Source: Curtobacterium aurantiacum (lineage in GTDB: Bacteria; Actinomycetota; Actinomycetes; Actinomycetales; Microbacteriaceae). Taken from it: a DNA stretch of 64,000 nucleotides. Below, in pieces: positions 57,801 to 64,000 of this stretch. Each line of letters begins with the position of its first letter. Position 1 is the first letter of the stretch. A program made the translations under genes and the position numbers. The notes beneath the pieces were generated by a model. That model worked only from the letters and a program-made list of their open reading frames with translations, searched no databases and was not told the DNA's origin. The stretch lies in the NCBI RefSeq assembly GCF_018598555.1, contig NZ_JAHEWN010000002.1:186001-250000 (forward strand), written 5' to 3'.

Positions 57801-60477
57801 CGACGCCGCAGGCCGCTCCACCACCGGCACGGTCACGGTCGTCGTCGGCCCCCGCGCCACGGCCGACACCGCCACCGCCACGGCCGGCTCGACGCTGACC
57901 GTCGCGAAGGGCGACGGCGTGCTCGCGAACGACCGGGGCACCGGCCTGACCGCGGCCGTCGACCAGCAGCCCGCACACGGCACGGTCGAGCTCGCCGCGA
58001 ACGGCTCGTACACGTACACGCCGAAGGACGGCTTCTCGGGCACGGACACCTTCACCTACACGGCGACCGACCCCTCCGGGCGCACCACCACCGGCACCGT
58101 CACCATCACGGTCCGCCCCGGCACGGAGCCCGACACCATCACGGTCGCGGCGGGTGGCAGCACCACGGTCACCTCCGGCGCCCTGACGGGCAACGACCAC
58201 GGCACCGGCCTGACCGTCGTGTCCGTCACCGACGGGAAGAACGGCACCGCCACCCGCAACGACGACGGCACGATCACGTACACGCCGAAGGACGGCTTCT
58301 CCGGCACGGACACCGTCACGTACACGGTGACGGACCCGTCGGGGAACACGAACACCGGCACCGTGACGGTCACCGTCACCCCGGTCGCCGGCGGCGGATC
58401 GACGTCCGCCGAGGCCGACACCCTCACGACCGTGCCGGCCGGCACCGGTCTGCTCGACGGCGCGAAGGGCACCGACCTGGCGGTCACCGACCACACCAAG
58501 CCCGGGCACGGTGACGTGGAGGTCGGCAAGGACGGGTCGTACACGTACAAGCCCGAGCCGGGCTACTCCGGCCCGGACGGGTTCGACTACACGGTCACCG
58601 ACGGCTCCGGCACGCCCGCCACGGGCACCGTGACGATCGTCGTCGCCCCGAAGGCCGCCGCGGACACCGCGACGACGAGCGCCGCGACCCCGGTCGACGT
58701 CGCCGTCACCGGCAACGACTCGGGCACGAAGCTCGCCGTCACCGCGGTCTCGAAGCCCGGCCACGGCACCGCCACGATCACCGGCGGCGCGACGGGCGGC
58801 AGCACGACCACCCCCGGCAACGTCACGTACACGCCCGCCGAGGGGTTCTCCGGCACGGACACGTTCACCTACACGGTGACCGACCCGACCGGTGGTACCG
58901 CGACGGCGACCGTCACCGTGACCGTCACGCCGACCGCGGTCGCCGACGCCCTGCGCACCGCGGCGAACACCGCGCTGCCGATCAGCGGCGCGACCCTGAC
59001 CGGCAACGACCACGGCACCGGCCTCGCCGTCACTGCGCACGGCCGCGCCGAGCACGGCACCGTGACCGAGGGCACCGAGCCCGGCTCGCTCGTCTACACC
59101 CCGGAGAAGGGCTTCTCCGGCGCGGACACGTTCGAGTACACGGTGACCGACGGCGCCGGACGGACCTCGACCGCGACGGTCACGGTCGTCGTCGGGGTCG
59201 CCGCCGTCGACCACTGGCACACCATGTCGACGAACCGCTCGATGCGCATGTCCGCCGACAGGGGCGTGCTGGTCGGCGACTCCGGTCGTGGGCTGTGGGC
59301 GGCGATGGAGACGAAGCCGCTGCACGGCGCGCTGGCGCTCGAGAAGGACGGCTCGTACGTCTACGAGCCGACGTCGAACTGGTCGGGACGTGACTGGTTC
59401 ACCTACTCGGCCAACGACAGCGCCGGCACCGCGGCGTTCGCGCTCGTCGTGATCGACGTCACCCCGGCCGCGAAGGACGACAGGGCGACGACCACGGCCG
59501 GCACGACCGTCCGCGTCGCCGGCCCCGGCGTGCTCGGCAACGACCACGGTGATGCCCTGACGGTCGTCACGGCGGGGACCGCCCGCCACGGGAAGGCCTC
59601 GATCGCCGCCGACGGCACGTTCGTCTACACCCCGGCGAAGGGCTTCTCGGGCACCGACACCGTCACCTACCGCGCGCAGGACTCGATGGGCCAGCAGATC
59701 GGCGCGACCGTCACCGTCCGGGTCGGCATCGCCGCCGGGGACGACACCGGTCGCACCGTGGCCGGCACCCCCGTCGCCCGCGACGCCCGCCACGGCCTGC
59801 TCGTCGACGACCAGGGCACCGGCCTCACCGCCGCCGTGGCCCGGAAGCCCGCCCACGGCACCGTGACGATCGAGCGGAACGGCGCGTACGTCTACACGCC
59901 GGCCGCAGGCTTCACCGGGAAGGACACCTTCACCTACACGGTGACGGACGCCTCGGGGCAGACGGCCACCGCCACCGCGACCATGACCGTGGTCGCCGCG
60001 GCCGTCGCCACCGACGACTCGGCCACCGGGATCGTCGGACACCGGGTCGTCGTGGATCCGCTCGACAACGACTCCGCCACCGGCGGCGCCACGTTCGAGT
60101 CGGGCACGCTGCACCTGCTCCACCCCGAGTCCGGCACGCCGACCGACCGCGTGGTCGTCGCCGACCAGGGCACGTGGACCATCCGCGACGGCCGGGTCGT
60201 CTTCACCCCGCAGGAAGGCTTCACCGGAACCACCTTCGTCGGTTACGTGGTCACCGACAGTGCGGGACAGACGGTCACTGCGACCGTAACGGTCACGTTC
60301 CCGACCGGGCTCGCCGCGATCGTGCACGGCACCGAGCTCGCCTTCACGGGCGTGACCGGCCTGGTCGGCCTCGGGCTCGCGGCACTCGCGCTCATGTTGG
60401 CGGGCGTGCTCCTGGTGACCCGACGACGGATCGCGGTCCGCGTCGCGCCGGGCATCCGCCGCACCGCACGTCCGTAA
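54898..60477 (+). CDS. Giant wall-anchored protein with ~15 Ig/cadherin-like repeats
   Basis: 1859 aa. ATG 54898 has GAAAG 5 nt upstream. Signal peptide: residues ~1-58, long with an arginine-rich start (RATRRPGLRAVAV...). Residues ~60-330 look like a beta-propeller (LYAIDGTGKVVAVDISTG, LRQFDPKTG, YDPKSGKYLGQVGQIDG, YQLDPTSGKEVRNF), followed by a prealbumin-like domain. From about residue 440 there are 15 tandem repeats of roughly 85-95 residues, each with a V-L-x-N-D-x-G-T-G-L-x-V start and Y-x-Y-T-P-x-x-G-F-S-G-x-D-x-F-T-Y-T-V-x-D core. LAFTG is at residue 1814, then a membrane helix and RRRIAVR. Probable role: a long adhesive stalk. The repeats are highly similar in DNA and may recombine. 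Confidence 0.9.
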   Translation: MQRTNPGTAVPTDGPDRPAGTRATRRPGLRAVAVLGAALLVGTGLTATSAVVAAAPASAVSATKDGALVCTPQETLYAIDGTGKVVAVDISTGASRGTTADVTNLGTGANNGLGISREGVSMFAASNNQTATLRQFDPKTGVASAPVATESVRSVIRGAVNPVTGIYYYGSNKGWLGAYDPKSGKYLGQVGQIDGLKDGNGDFAFSSRGLFFVVASDTVYRVNTDAVPTASGTTAMTTSAIATLPAGTNSPGIAFSSDGYLYVSNTPTNSTVTTIYQLDPTSGKEVRNFRIAGDFAASDLASCNYADTVTGAASVDQRWNSGDQFALAISGGGIDTTKPGSAGTTSGSATGVQAQKAGAVLTTPNKDYTVKQTAAGTTDLANYDTTWKAVDQTTGTTVAGGTGSTGTFTFPAATTADGTDVLVTFTNTLKATHVTTSSDTATTPTGTALSVPAASGVLANDRGTGLSVVSNTTPAHGTATVAADGSYTYTPAGGFSGSDTFQYTAKDSSGQTSTSTVTVTVAPKGSDDAYSVHAGTVLKVTASDGVLTNDRGSDLTLTGHGQPSHGLVKIAADGSFSYGAEKGYSGPDSFTYTAKDGAGATVTATVRLTVLPTATADAVTATAGATATGNVLANDLGTGLTVTGNRTPAHGSATVRPDGSYSYTPSAGFSGTDSFTYTVTDGSGGTDTVTVTVQVAPAAQDDTVKVAAGGTATAGTRATGVLGNDSGTGLTVASNTTPSHGALTLDKATGTFTYTPAEGYSGPDAFTYTAVDGSGSPSTATVTITVNPTIGADTASTNARTPVTIDVQGNDRGSDLGTTIATGPTHGTAVVATDGAVEYTPTAGFSGTDSFTYTVTDGSGVTTGAATVTITVRPVATGDTVSTKAGEALSIAPAALTGNDQGAGLTLTGVTAGSGSGTGADGTGTGTGTGTDGSTGTGTVVLDQATGRVVYTPASGFSGTDTFTYTVTDAAGRSTTGTVTVVVGPRATADTATATAGSTLTVAKGDGVLANDRGTGLTAAVDQQPAHGTVELAANGSYTYTPKDGFSGTDTFTYTATDPSGRTTTGTVTITVRPGTEPDTITVAAGGSTTVTSGALTGNDHGTGLTVVSVTDGKNGTATRNDDGTITYTPKDGFSGTDTVTYTVTDPSGNTNTGTVTVTVTPVAGGGSTSAEADTLTTVPAGTGLLDGAKGTDLAVTDHTKPGHGDVEVGKDGSYTYKPEPGYSGPDGFDYTVTDGSGTPATGTVTIVVAPKAAADTATTSAATPVDVAVTGNDSGTKLAVTAVSKPGHGTATITGGATGGSTTTPGNVTYTPAEGFSGTDTFTYTVTDPTGGTATATVTVTVTPTAVADALRTAANTALPISGATLTGNDHGTGLAVTAHGRAEHGTVTEGTEPGSLVYTPEKGFSGADTFEYTVTDGAGRTSTATVTVVVGVAAVDHWHTMSTNRSMRMSADRGVLVGDSGRGLWAAMETKPLHGALALEKDGSYVYEPTSNWSGRDWFTYSANDSAGTAAFALVVIDVTPAAKDDRATTTAGTTVRVAGPGVLGNDHGDALTVVTAGTARHGKASIAADGTFVYTPAKGFSGTDTVTYRAQDSMGQQIGATVTVRVGIAAGDDTGRTVAGTPVARDARHGLLVDDQGTGLTAAVARKPAHGTVTIERNGAYVYTPAAGFTGKDTFTYTVTDASGQTATATATMTVVAAAVATDDSATGIVGHRVVVDPLDNDSATGGATFESGTLHLLHPESGTPTDRVVVADQGTWTIRDGRVVFTPQEGFTGTTFVGYVVTDSAGQTVTATVTVTFPTGLAAIVHGTELAFTGVTGLVGLGLAALALMLAGVLLVTRRRIAVRVAPGIRRTARP
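57661..57690 (+). repeat. Hexanucleotide repeat (GGCACC)x5 inside the giant surface gene
   Basis: Five perfect copies of GGCACC, with further imperfect units on both sides (57645-57715), encode a Gly-Thr run in the sixth Ig-like repeat. Length change by slippage would keep the frame. Confidence 0.85.
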
Positions 60478-60491
60478 CAGGGCACCGGACT

Positions 60492-60539
60492 GGAGGCCCG
60501 GATCACCGCAGCAGACCCGCTGCGGTGATCCGGGCCTCC
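60492..60539. terminator. Palindromic terminator between convergent genes (family B, copy 3)
   Basis: GGAGGCCCGGATCACCGCAGC (21 bp) at 60492-60512 pairs perfectly with 60519-60539 across a 6-nt loop. It lies between the giant surface gene (stop 60477) and the SRAP gene (stop 60564). It shares the outer GGAGGCCCGG / CCGGGCCTCC with the other two family B copies but has a different inner part. Confidence 0.82.
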
Positions 60540-60563
60540 TGTCTGCGCGCGGGGCGCGACCGC

Positions 60564-61295
60564 CTACGCGACGGGCGCGATGAGCTGCGGTCCGTCGTTC
60601 CGCACGCTGTTCACCGTGCGGGAGACCTCGTACTGCGCAAGGCCCGCGGCCACCGTCAGCGACTCGTGGTCGAGCAGGGCCAGCAGGTCGTCGGCGTGCA
60701 GGTCGCCGCCGAGCCAGTCGTCGTAGCCGTCGGGCGTCAGGAACGCCGGCATGCGGTCGTGGACCTCGCCGGGGGCGACGTGGGCGTCACGGGTGATGAT
60801 CGCGAGCGACAGCCGCCACTTGTCCGGGTCGCCCTCGGGCTTCGTGGGGTCGGGCCAGGCGCTCACGACGCCGGCCATCGCCAGGGCGCCGCCGGGTTCG
60901 TGCACGAAGTGGGGTTCCTTGCCGTCCTCGCGCACCACCCACTCGTAGTACCCCTGTGCCGGGACGATGCAGCGGTTCGTGGCGAAGGCGCGCTTGAACA
61001 TGCCGCTCGTCGCGACCGTCTCGATGCGGGCGTTGATCGGCTTCGGGCGCTGCTTCTGGAAGTCCTTCGCCCAGCTCGGCACGAAGCCCCAGCTGATCTG
61101 CGGCAGTTCCCGTTCGCCGTGCCGCTGACGGACGGCGTACACCGGGTCGGTCGGGGCGACGTTCCAGCTCGGGGCGAGGCCGGGCTGCACCTCGCCGGTG
61201 TCCTCGTCGACGTGCTCGGTCCGGGCGGCGAGCTCGCCCATGAGCTCGGGCAACAGATCGGCCGTGGTGTCGGAGACGACGAACCTTCCACACAT
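60564..61295 (-). CDS. SRAP-domain protein (YedK/HMCES family, SOS response-associated)
   Basis: 243 aa. Begins MCGRFVV, so C2 becomes the N-terminal nucleophile after Met removal and can form a thiazolidine link with abasic sites in single-stranded DNA. Other family residues: APSWNVAPTDPVYAV, ISWGFVPSWAKDF, PINARIETV (N and E), IVPAQGYYEWV (active-site Glu) and VHDRMPAFL (active-site His). All key residues are present. Acts in shielding abasic sites at forks. ATG 61295 has a CACACT box 6 nt upstream, a possible leaderless -10. The extended frame upstream is only the palindromic repeat. Confidence 0.95.
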   Translation of the reverse strand: MCGRFVVSDTTADLLPELMGELAARTEHVDEDTGEVQPGLAPSWNVAPTDPVYAVRQRHGERELPQISWGFVPSWAKDFQKQRPKPINARIETVATSGMFKRAFATNRCIVPAQGYYEWVVREDGKEPHFVHEPGGALAMAGVVSAWPDPTKPEGDPDKWRLSLAIITRDAHVAPGEVHDRMPAFLTPDGYDDWLGGDLHADDLLALLDHESLTVAAGLAQYEVSRTVNSVRNDGPQLIAPVA

Positions 61296-61352
61296 GCGCC
61301 CAGTGTGCCCGCCGCCGCCGACAGTGGTGCGCGTCGGGGTGCGGCGTTCACG

Positions 61353-61411
61353 CTTCGTGAGCAGGAATGGTCGAGTGCCCCACAGCAACTCGACCGCTTC
61401 TGCTCACGAAG
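61353..61411. repeat. Dispersed palindromic element, family A, copy 5
   Basis: CTTCGTGAGCAGGAATGGTC... from 61353 faces ...GACCGCTTCTGCTCACGAAG ending at 61411. The inner TCGAGT / ACTCGA differs from TCGGGT / ACCCGA of other copies, in both arms at once. It provides the stop codon (minus strand TGA at 61404-61406) of the downstream membrane-protein gene. Confidence 0.85.
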
Positions 61412-62039
61412 TGGGGCGTGCGGGCGTCTCGGGGGCGGGCTCGGGCTCGAGGGACTCGGCGGCCAGGCGGGCTCGTTCGGAGCGGCCGAGGCGGACGACG
61501 TACTCCGACAGCACGAGCACGTAGCTCGCCATCCACAGCACGTGGAACCACCTCGCGTTCCCGAGGATGAACGCCGCGAGGACGGCGGCGACACCGGCTG
61601 CGACCACCGGGGCGACCCGGGCGAGCATGCCGATCATGCCGCGCCGCAGCAGGACCGTGTCGGTGCGGACGATGTCGCGGTGTTCCGGCAGGACCGGCAC
61701 CGGACGACGCTGCACGTACAGCTGCGTGGCGCCTCGCGCGGCGAGCTGCCACGAGGGTCGCACCTGTCGACCGTTGATCGTGGTCGAGGGGTCCGGCGGC
61801 CGCCACGTCGGGATGCACGCGAAGGTGAGCAGTCCGACGCCGAGCGCCAGCAGCACCATCGCGACCACGCTGCGGACCGGGGTGGTCCCCGTCCAGTCGA
61901 CCCGGGCCTCCAGGACGACCATGCCGACCAGCGCGACGACCGCTGCGATGCCGGACCACAGGGCGGCACGACGGACGCGTGCCGGATCCAGCACGTCCGT
62001 GACGTGCCGGCGGAAGACCTGCCAGCCGAGCGTGAACAC
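61404..62039 (-). CDS. Hypothetical membrane protein, second of a paralogous pair
   Basis: 211 aa, GTG 62039. Starts MFTLGWQVFRRHVTDVLDPARVRRAALW. Two membrane helices (WSGIAAVVALVGMVVLEA and MVLLALGVGLLTFACI), then a soluble segment and two further helices (VAPVVAAGVAAVLAAFI, FHVLWMASYVLVLSEYVVRLG). Same layout as the gene before it. The end (RPTS and stop) is encoded by a family A palindromic repeat. No family known to me. Confidence 0.82.
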   Translation of the reverse strand: MFTLGWQVFRRHVTDVLDPARVRRAALWSGIAAVVALVGMVVLEARVDWTGTTPVRSVVAMVLLALGVGLLTFACIPTWRPPDPSTTINGRQVRPSWQLAARGATQLYVQRRPVPVLPEHRDIVRTDTVLLRRGMIGMLARVAPVVAAGVAAVLAAFILGNARWFHVLWMASYVLVLSEYVVRLGRSERARLAAESLEPEPAPETPARPTS

Positions 62040-62042
62040 GGG

Positions 62043-62738
62043 TCACTCCTCCGGCAGGGCGAGCTTGCTGCCGCTCCGTGCGCCGGGACGGCCGCGGGGT
62101 GGCAAGGACGGGGGGAGCGGCGGGAGCGCTTCGGCCTCGACCCGGAGCTGCTCCTGGCGGCCGAGGGTGCGCAGTCCTCCGATCCCCGTGGCCGACCCGG
62201 TGATGCCCAGGAAGAACCAGAACCACGGCAACCGGGGCAGGCCGGTACCAGCCGAGATCGCGGCGACGTCGACGATCACCACGGCGAGCAGGGCGGCCGC
62301 GCACCCGGTCAGGATCAGGAGGCCGCCGAGCGCCGAGCGGACGAGCAGGTCGCGGGTCTCCGGCAGGCGGTCGAGGACGGCGTCGCGGTGCTTCGGGTCG
62401 ACCGGGGGCGGGTTGCGGCGGTAGTACCGGGCGACCGCCTCCTGCGTGCGCCACCCGATGCCGGGGATCGGCGCGATCGCCCACCCCTTCGGCCCGGACG
62501 GGACGCAGGCGGCTGCGAGGCACCCGAAGCCCACGGACAGGAGCAGGCCGACGACGACCGCTCCGGCCGATGGGAGAGGTGTGGCGTCGAACACGTCCGT
62601 GGTCAGCGCGAGCACCAGCAACCCGACGAGCGCCACCACCACCCCGATGATGCCGACGAGCAGGATGCGTCGGCGGCGTTGCGGGCTGACGAGCGCGGGG
62701 AGACGCTCGCGGAACACCTGCCACCCGATCTTGAACAC
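62043..62738 (-). CDS. Hypothetical membrane protein, first of a paralogous pair
   Basis: 231 aa, GTG 62738. Starts MFKIGWQVFRERLPALVSPQRRRRILLVGIIGVVVALVGLLVLAL. Four membrane helices in two pairs, as in its paralogue, with a middle segment WRTQEAVARYYRRNPPPVDPKHRDAVLDRLPETRDLL. The C-terminus is proline/arginine-rich (PPLPPSLPPRGRPG). Only 3 nt separate it from the next gene, so they form an operon that arose by tandem duplication. Function unknown. Confidence 0.82.
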   Translation of the reverse strand: MFKIGWQVFRERLPALVSPQRRRRILLVGIIGVVVALVGLLVLALTTDVFDATPLPSAGAVVVGLLLSVGFGCLAAACVPSGPKGWAIAPIPGIGWRTQEAVARYYRRNPPPVDPKHRDAVLDRLPETRDLLVRSALGGLLILTGCAAALLAVVIVDVAAISAGTGLPRLPWFWFFLGITGSATGIGGLRTLGRQEQLRVEAEALPPLPPSLPPRGRPGARSGSKLALPEE

Positions 62739-62802
62739 TCATCATGTCTACCCGGCGCGCGGTGTCCGTGCTCGCTCGGTCGCGCCGACGCCCGCGACGC
62801 CC

Positions 62803-62862
62803 GTTCAGTGAGCAGGGATGGTCGGGTGCGGGCGAGGGACTCGACATCTTCTGCTCACCAAG
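62803..62862. repeat. Dispersed palindromic element, family A, copy 6 (degenerate)
   Basis: TTCAGTGAGCAGGGATGGTC... from about 62804 faces ...GACATCTTCTGCTCACCAAG ending at 62862. Several mismatches are present between the arms, but the GTGAGCAG / CTGCTCAC ends are intact. It lies between divergent genes. Confidence 0.7.
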
Positions 62863-62988
62863 CGACGCGCTCGCGCCCGCCGCCGGCCCGCCCGGACACG
62901 CCCGAGCGCTCCCCGCCCGGAGCCACCGCACCCGCGACGTGGTGGTGCCGCTCAGGATTCGTCCAGGCGAGCACGGTGACCTCGGACC

Positions 62989-63414
<426 letters not shown>

Positions 63415-63424
63415 CGTTCCGCCG

Positions 63425-63811
63425 GTGGTCACCGACGCGACGCGCTGCCCCTGCCTGAGCGGCAACCCCTACGGCGAGTGCTGCGGTCCCCTGCACGCCG
63501 GGGCCGTGGCGCCGACCGCGGAACGGCTCATGCGCTCCCGCTTCAGCGCGTTCGCGCTGGGCCTGCCGGAGTACCTGTTGCTGACCTGGCACCCGCGCAC
63601 CCGCCCGGCGGGTCTCGAGTTGGACCCGTCCCAGCGCTGGACCCGGTTGGACGTGCTGGCGACCACCTCGGGAGGCCCGTTCGACTCCCACGGCACCGTC
63701 ACGTTCCGCGCGTGGTGGCGTTCCGACGACGAGCGCGGCACGCTCGAGGAGACGAGCGACTTCGTCCGCGAGCAGGGCCGCTGGTTCTACGTGGACGGCG
63801 TGGTTGCCTGA
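63425..63811 (+). CDS. YchJ-family protein with SEC-C-type zinc motif
   Basis: 128 aa, GTG 63425 (the only start codon available that keeps the motif). RCPCLSGNPYGECCGPLHAG is the CxCxSGxxYxxCC zinc-binding motif of SEC-C/YchJ proteins. SRFSAFALGLPEYLLLTWHPRTRP and GTVTFRAWWRSDDERGTLEETSDFVREQGRWFYVDGVV form the NTF2-like YchJ middle domain. Exact role unknown. It has its own leaderless promoter. Confidence 0.92.
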   Translation: MVTDATRCPCLSGNPYGECCGPLHAGAVAPTAERLMRSRFSAFALGLPEYLLLTWHPRTRPAGLELDPSQRWTRLDVLATTSGGPFDSHGTVTFRAWWRSDDERGTLEETSDFVREQGRWFYVDGVVA

Positions 63812-63853
63812 CCGACGTCGTCCTCGGTATCGGCGGCGTCGCTGCCCCCGGGA

Positions 63854-64000
63854 CTAGCGGCCGATGACGGCGGGCAGGCCGACCGCGGTGCGCATCGCCC
63901 GTCGGACCCCGGCTTCGTCGGGGAGCAGCTCGTCTTCGTCACCGGTCAGGAAGAACCGGATCTGCCCGATCGCCTGCTCGGTGAGCATGTCGAGGCCGTT
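63854..64000 (-). CDS. C-terminal fragment of a gene running off the window
   Basis: The minus strand is open from the window end to TAG at 63854-63856, giving 48 residues: beginning NGLDMLTEQAIGQIRFFLTG and ending GVRRAMRTAVGLPAVIGR. The helical, charged character would suit the end of a TetR-type regulator, but the piece is too short for a firm call. Third codon positions are mostly G/C, as expected of coding DNA. Confidence 0.5.
   Translation of the reverse strand, partial: NGLDMLTEQAIGQIRFFLTGDEDELLPDEAGVRRAMRTAVGLPAVIGR

Noticed and set aside
54820..60327. 1835-codon open frame on the minus strand opposite the giant surface gene
   Set aside because: It is a shadow of the GC3-rich repeat gene. 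The translation is arginine/glycine/valine-rich low complexity with no domain, while the plus strand has signal peptide, repeats and sorting signal.

Overview
The window is a stretch of chromosome from a very high-GC Gram-positive actinomycete. The family is most likely Microbacteriaceae, and Curtobacterium or a close relative is my best guess, inferred from composition and gene style rather than from a search. The evidence is dense GC-rich coding with strong third-position G/C bias, frequent GTG/TTG starts, ATGA/GTGA stop-start overlaps, many starts only 6-7 nt after a TAnnnT -10 box (leaderless transcription), cell-wall sorting signals of the LAxTG type, and actinobacterial gene families. 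I saw no rRNA, tRNA, IS element, prophage or CRISPR array.

Layout. 1-6 kb: a DtxR/MntR-type metal regulator (cut by the window edge), a CPBP membrane protease, a NagD-like HAD phosphatase and a 1150-aa wall-anchored surface protein. 6-18 kb: a TetR regulator, a SpoU/TrmH RNA methyltransferase, a LacI regulator, a DUF559-type endonuclease-fold protein, a uronate-dehydrogenase-like oxidoreductase, a TetR / degenerate ABC ATPase / YhgE-Pip operon, and a 1215-aa secreted subtilase. 18-31.6 kb: two tiny genes (one resembling the Rv0909/MT0933 antitoxin), purA, a low-molecular-weight tyrosine phosphatase, a wall-anchored metallophosphoesterase, an SRPBCC protein, a CPBP protease joined to a two-component system, a lipoprotein, an SGNH hydrolase, a TetR regulator, a membrane PP2C phosphatase and a third CPBP protease.

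31.7-50.6 kb is an exopolysaccharide cluster. It holds a tyrosine autokinase/chain-length protein, an anchored propeller-like protein, a priming sugar transferase, four further GT4-type glycosyltransferases, one uncharacterised GT-A-like protein, a Wzx-type flippase, a Wzy-type polymerase, three hexapeptide acyltransferases, gmd and fcl (GDP-L-fucose supply) and a DUF4012 protein. The genes point to a Wzx/Wzy route to an acylated, fucose-containing polymer whose export is controlled by tyrosine phosphorylation. The central part of this cluster has visibly looser codon use than its flanks and changes strand repeatedly, as expected of an exchangeable polysaccharide locus.

50.6-64 kb: a small wall-anchored protein, a GTPase-like P-loop protein with a 113-aa partner and a VanZ protein, a tandem pair of 109-aa paralogues of unknown function, a 1859-aa wall-anchored protein with about 15 Ig/cadherin-like repeats, an SRAP (YedK/HMCES) protein, two paralogous membrane proteins, Ohr, a YchJ-like protein and the end of one more gene.

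The most interesting non-coding signal is a dispersed palindromic element of about 55-60 bp, found six times (near 7.57, 8.72, 10.58, 18.02, 61.38 and 62.83 kb). Each copy is a GTGAGCAGAAATGGTCGGGT-type arm facing its own inverted copy. Substitutions in one arm are often matched in the other. In three genes the element itself supplies the stop codon. A second family of palindromes (GGAGGCCCGG...CCGGGCCTCC) lies between convergent gene pairs at 18.36, 20.73 and 60.5 kb and looks like bidirectional terminators.
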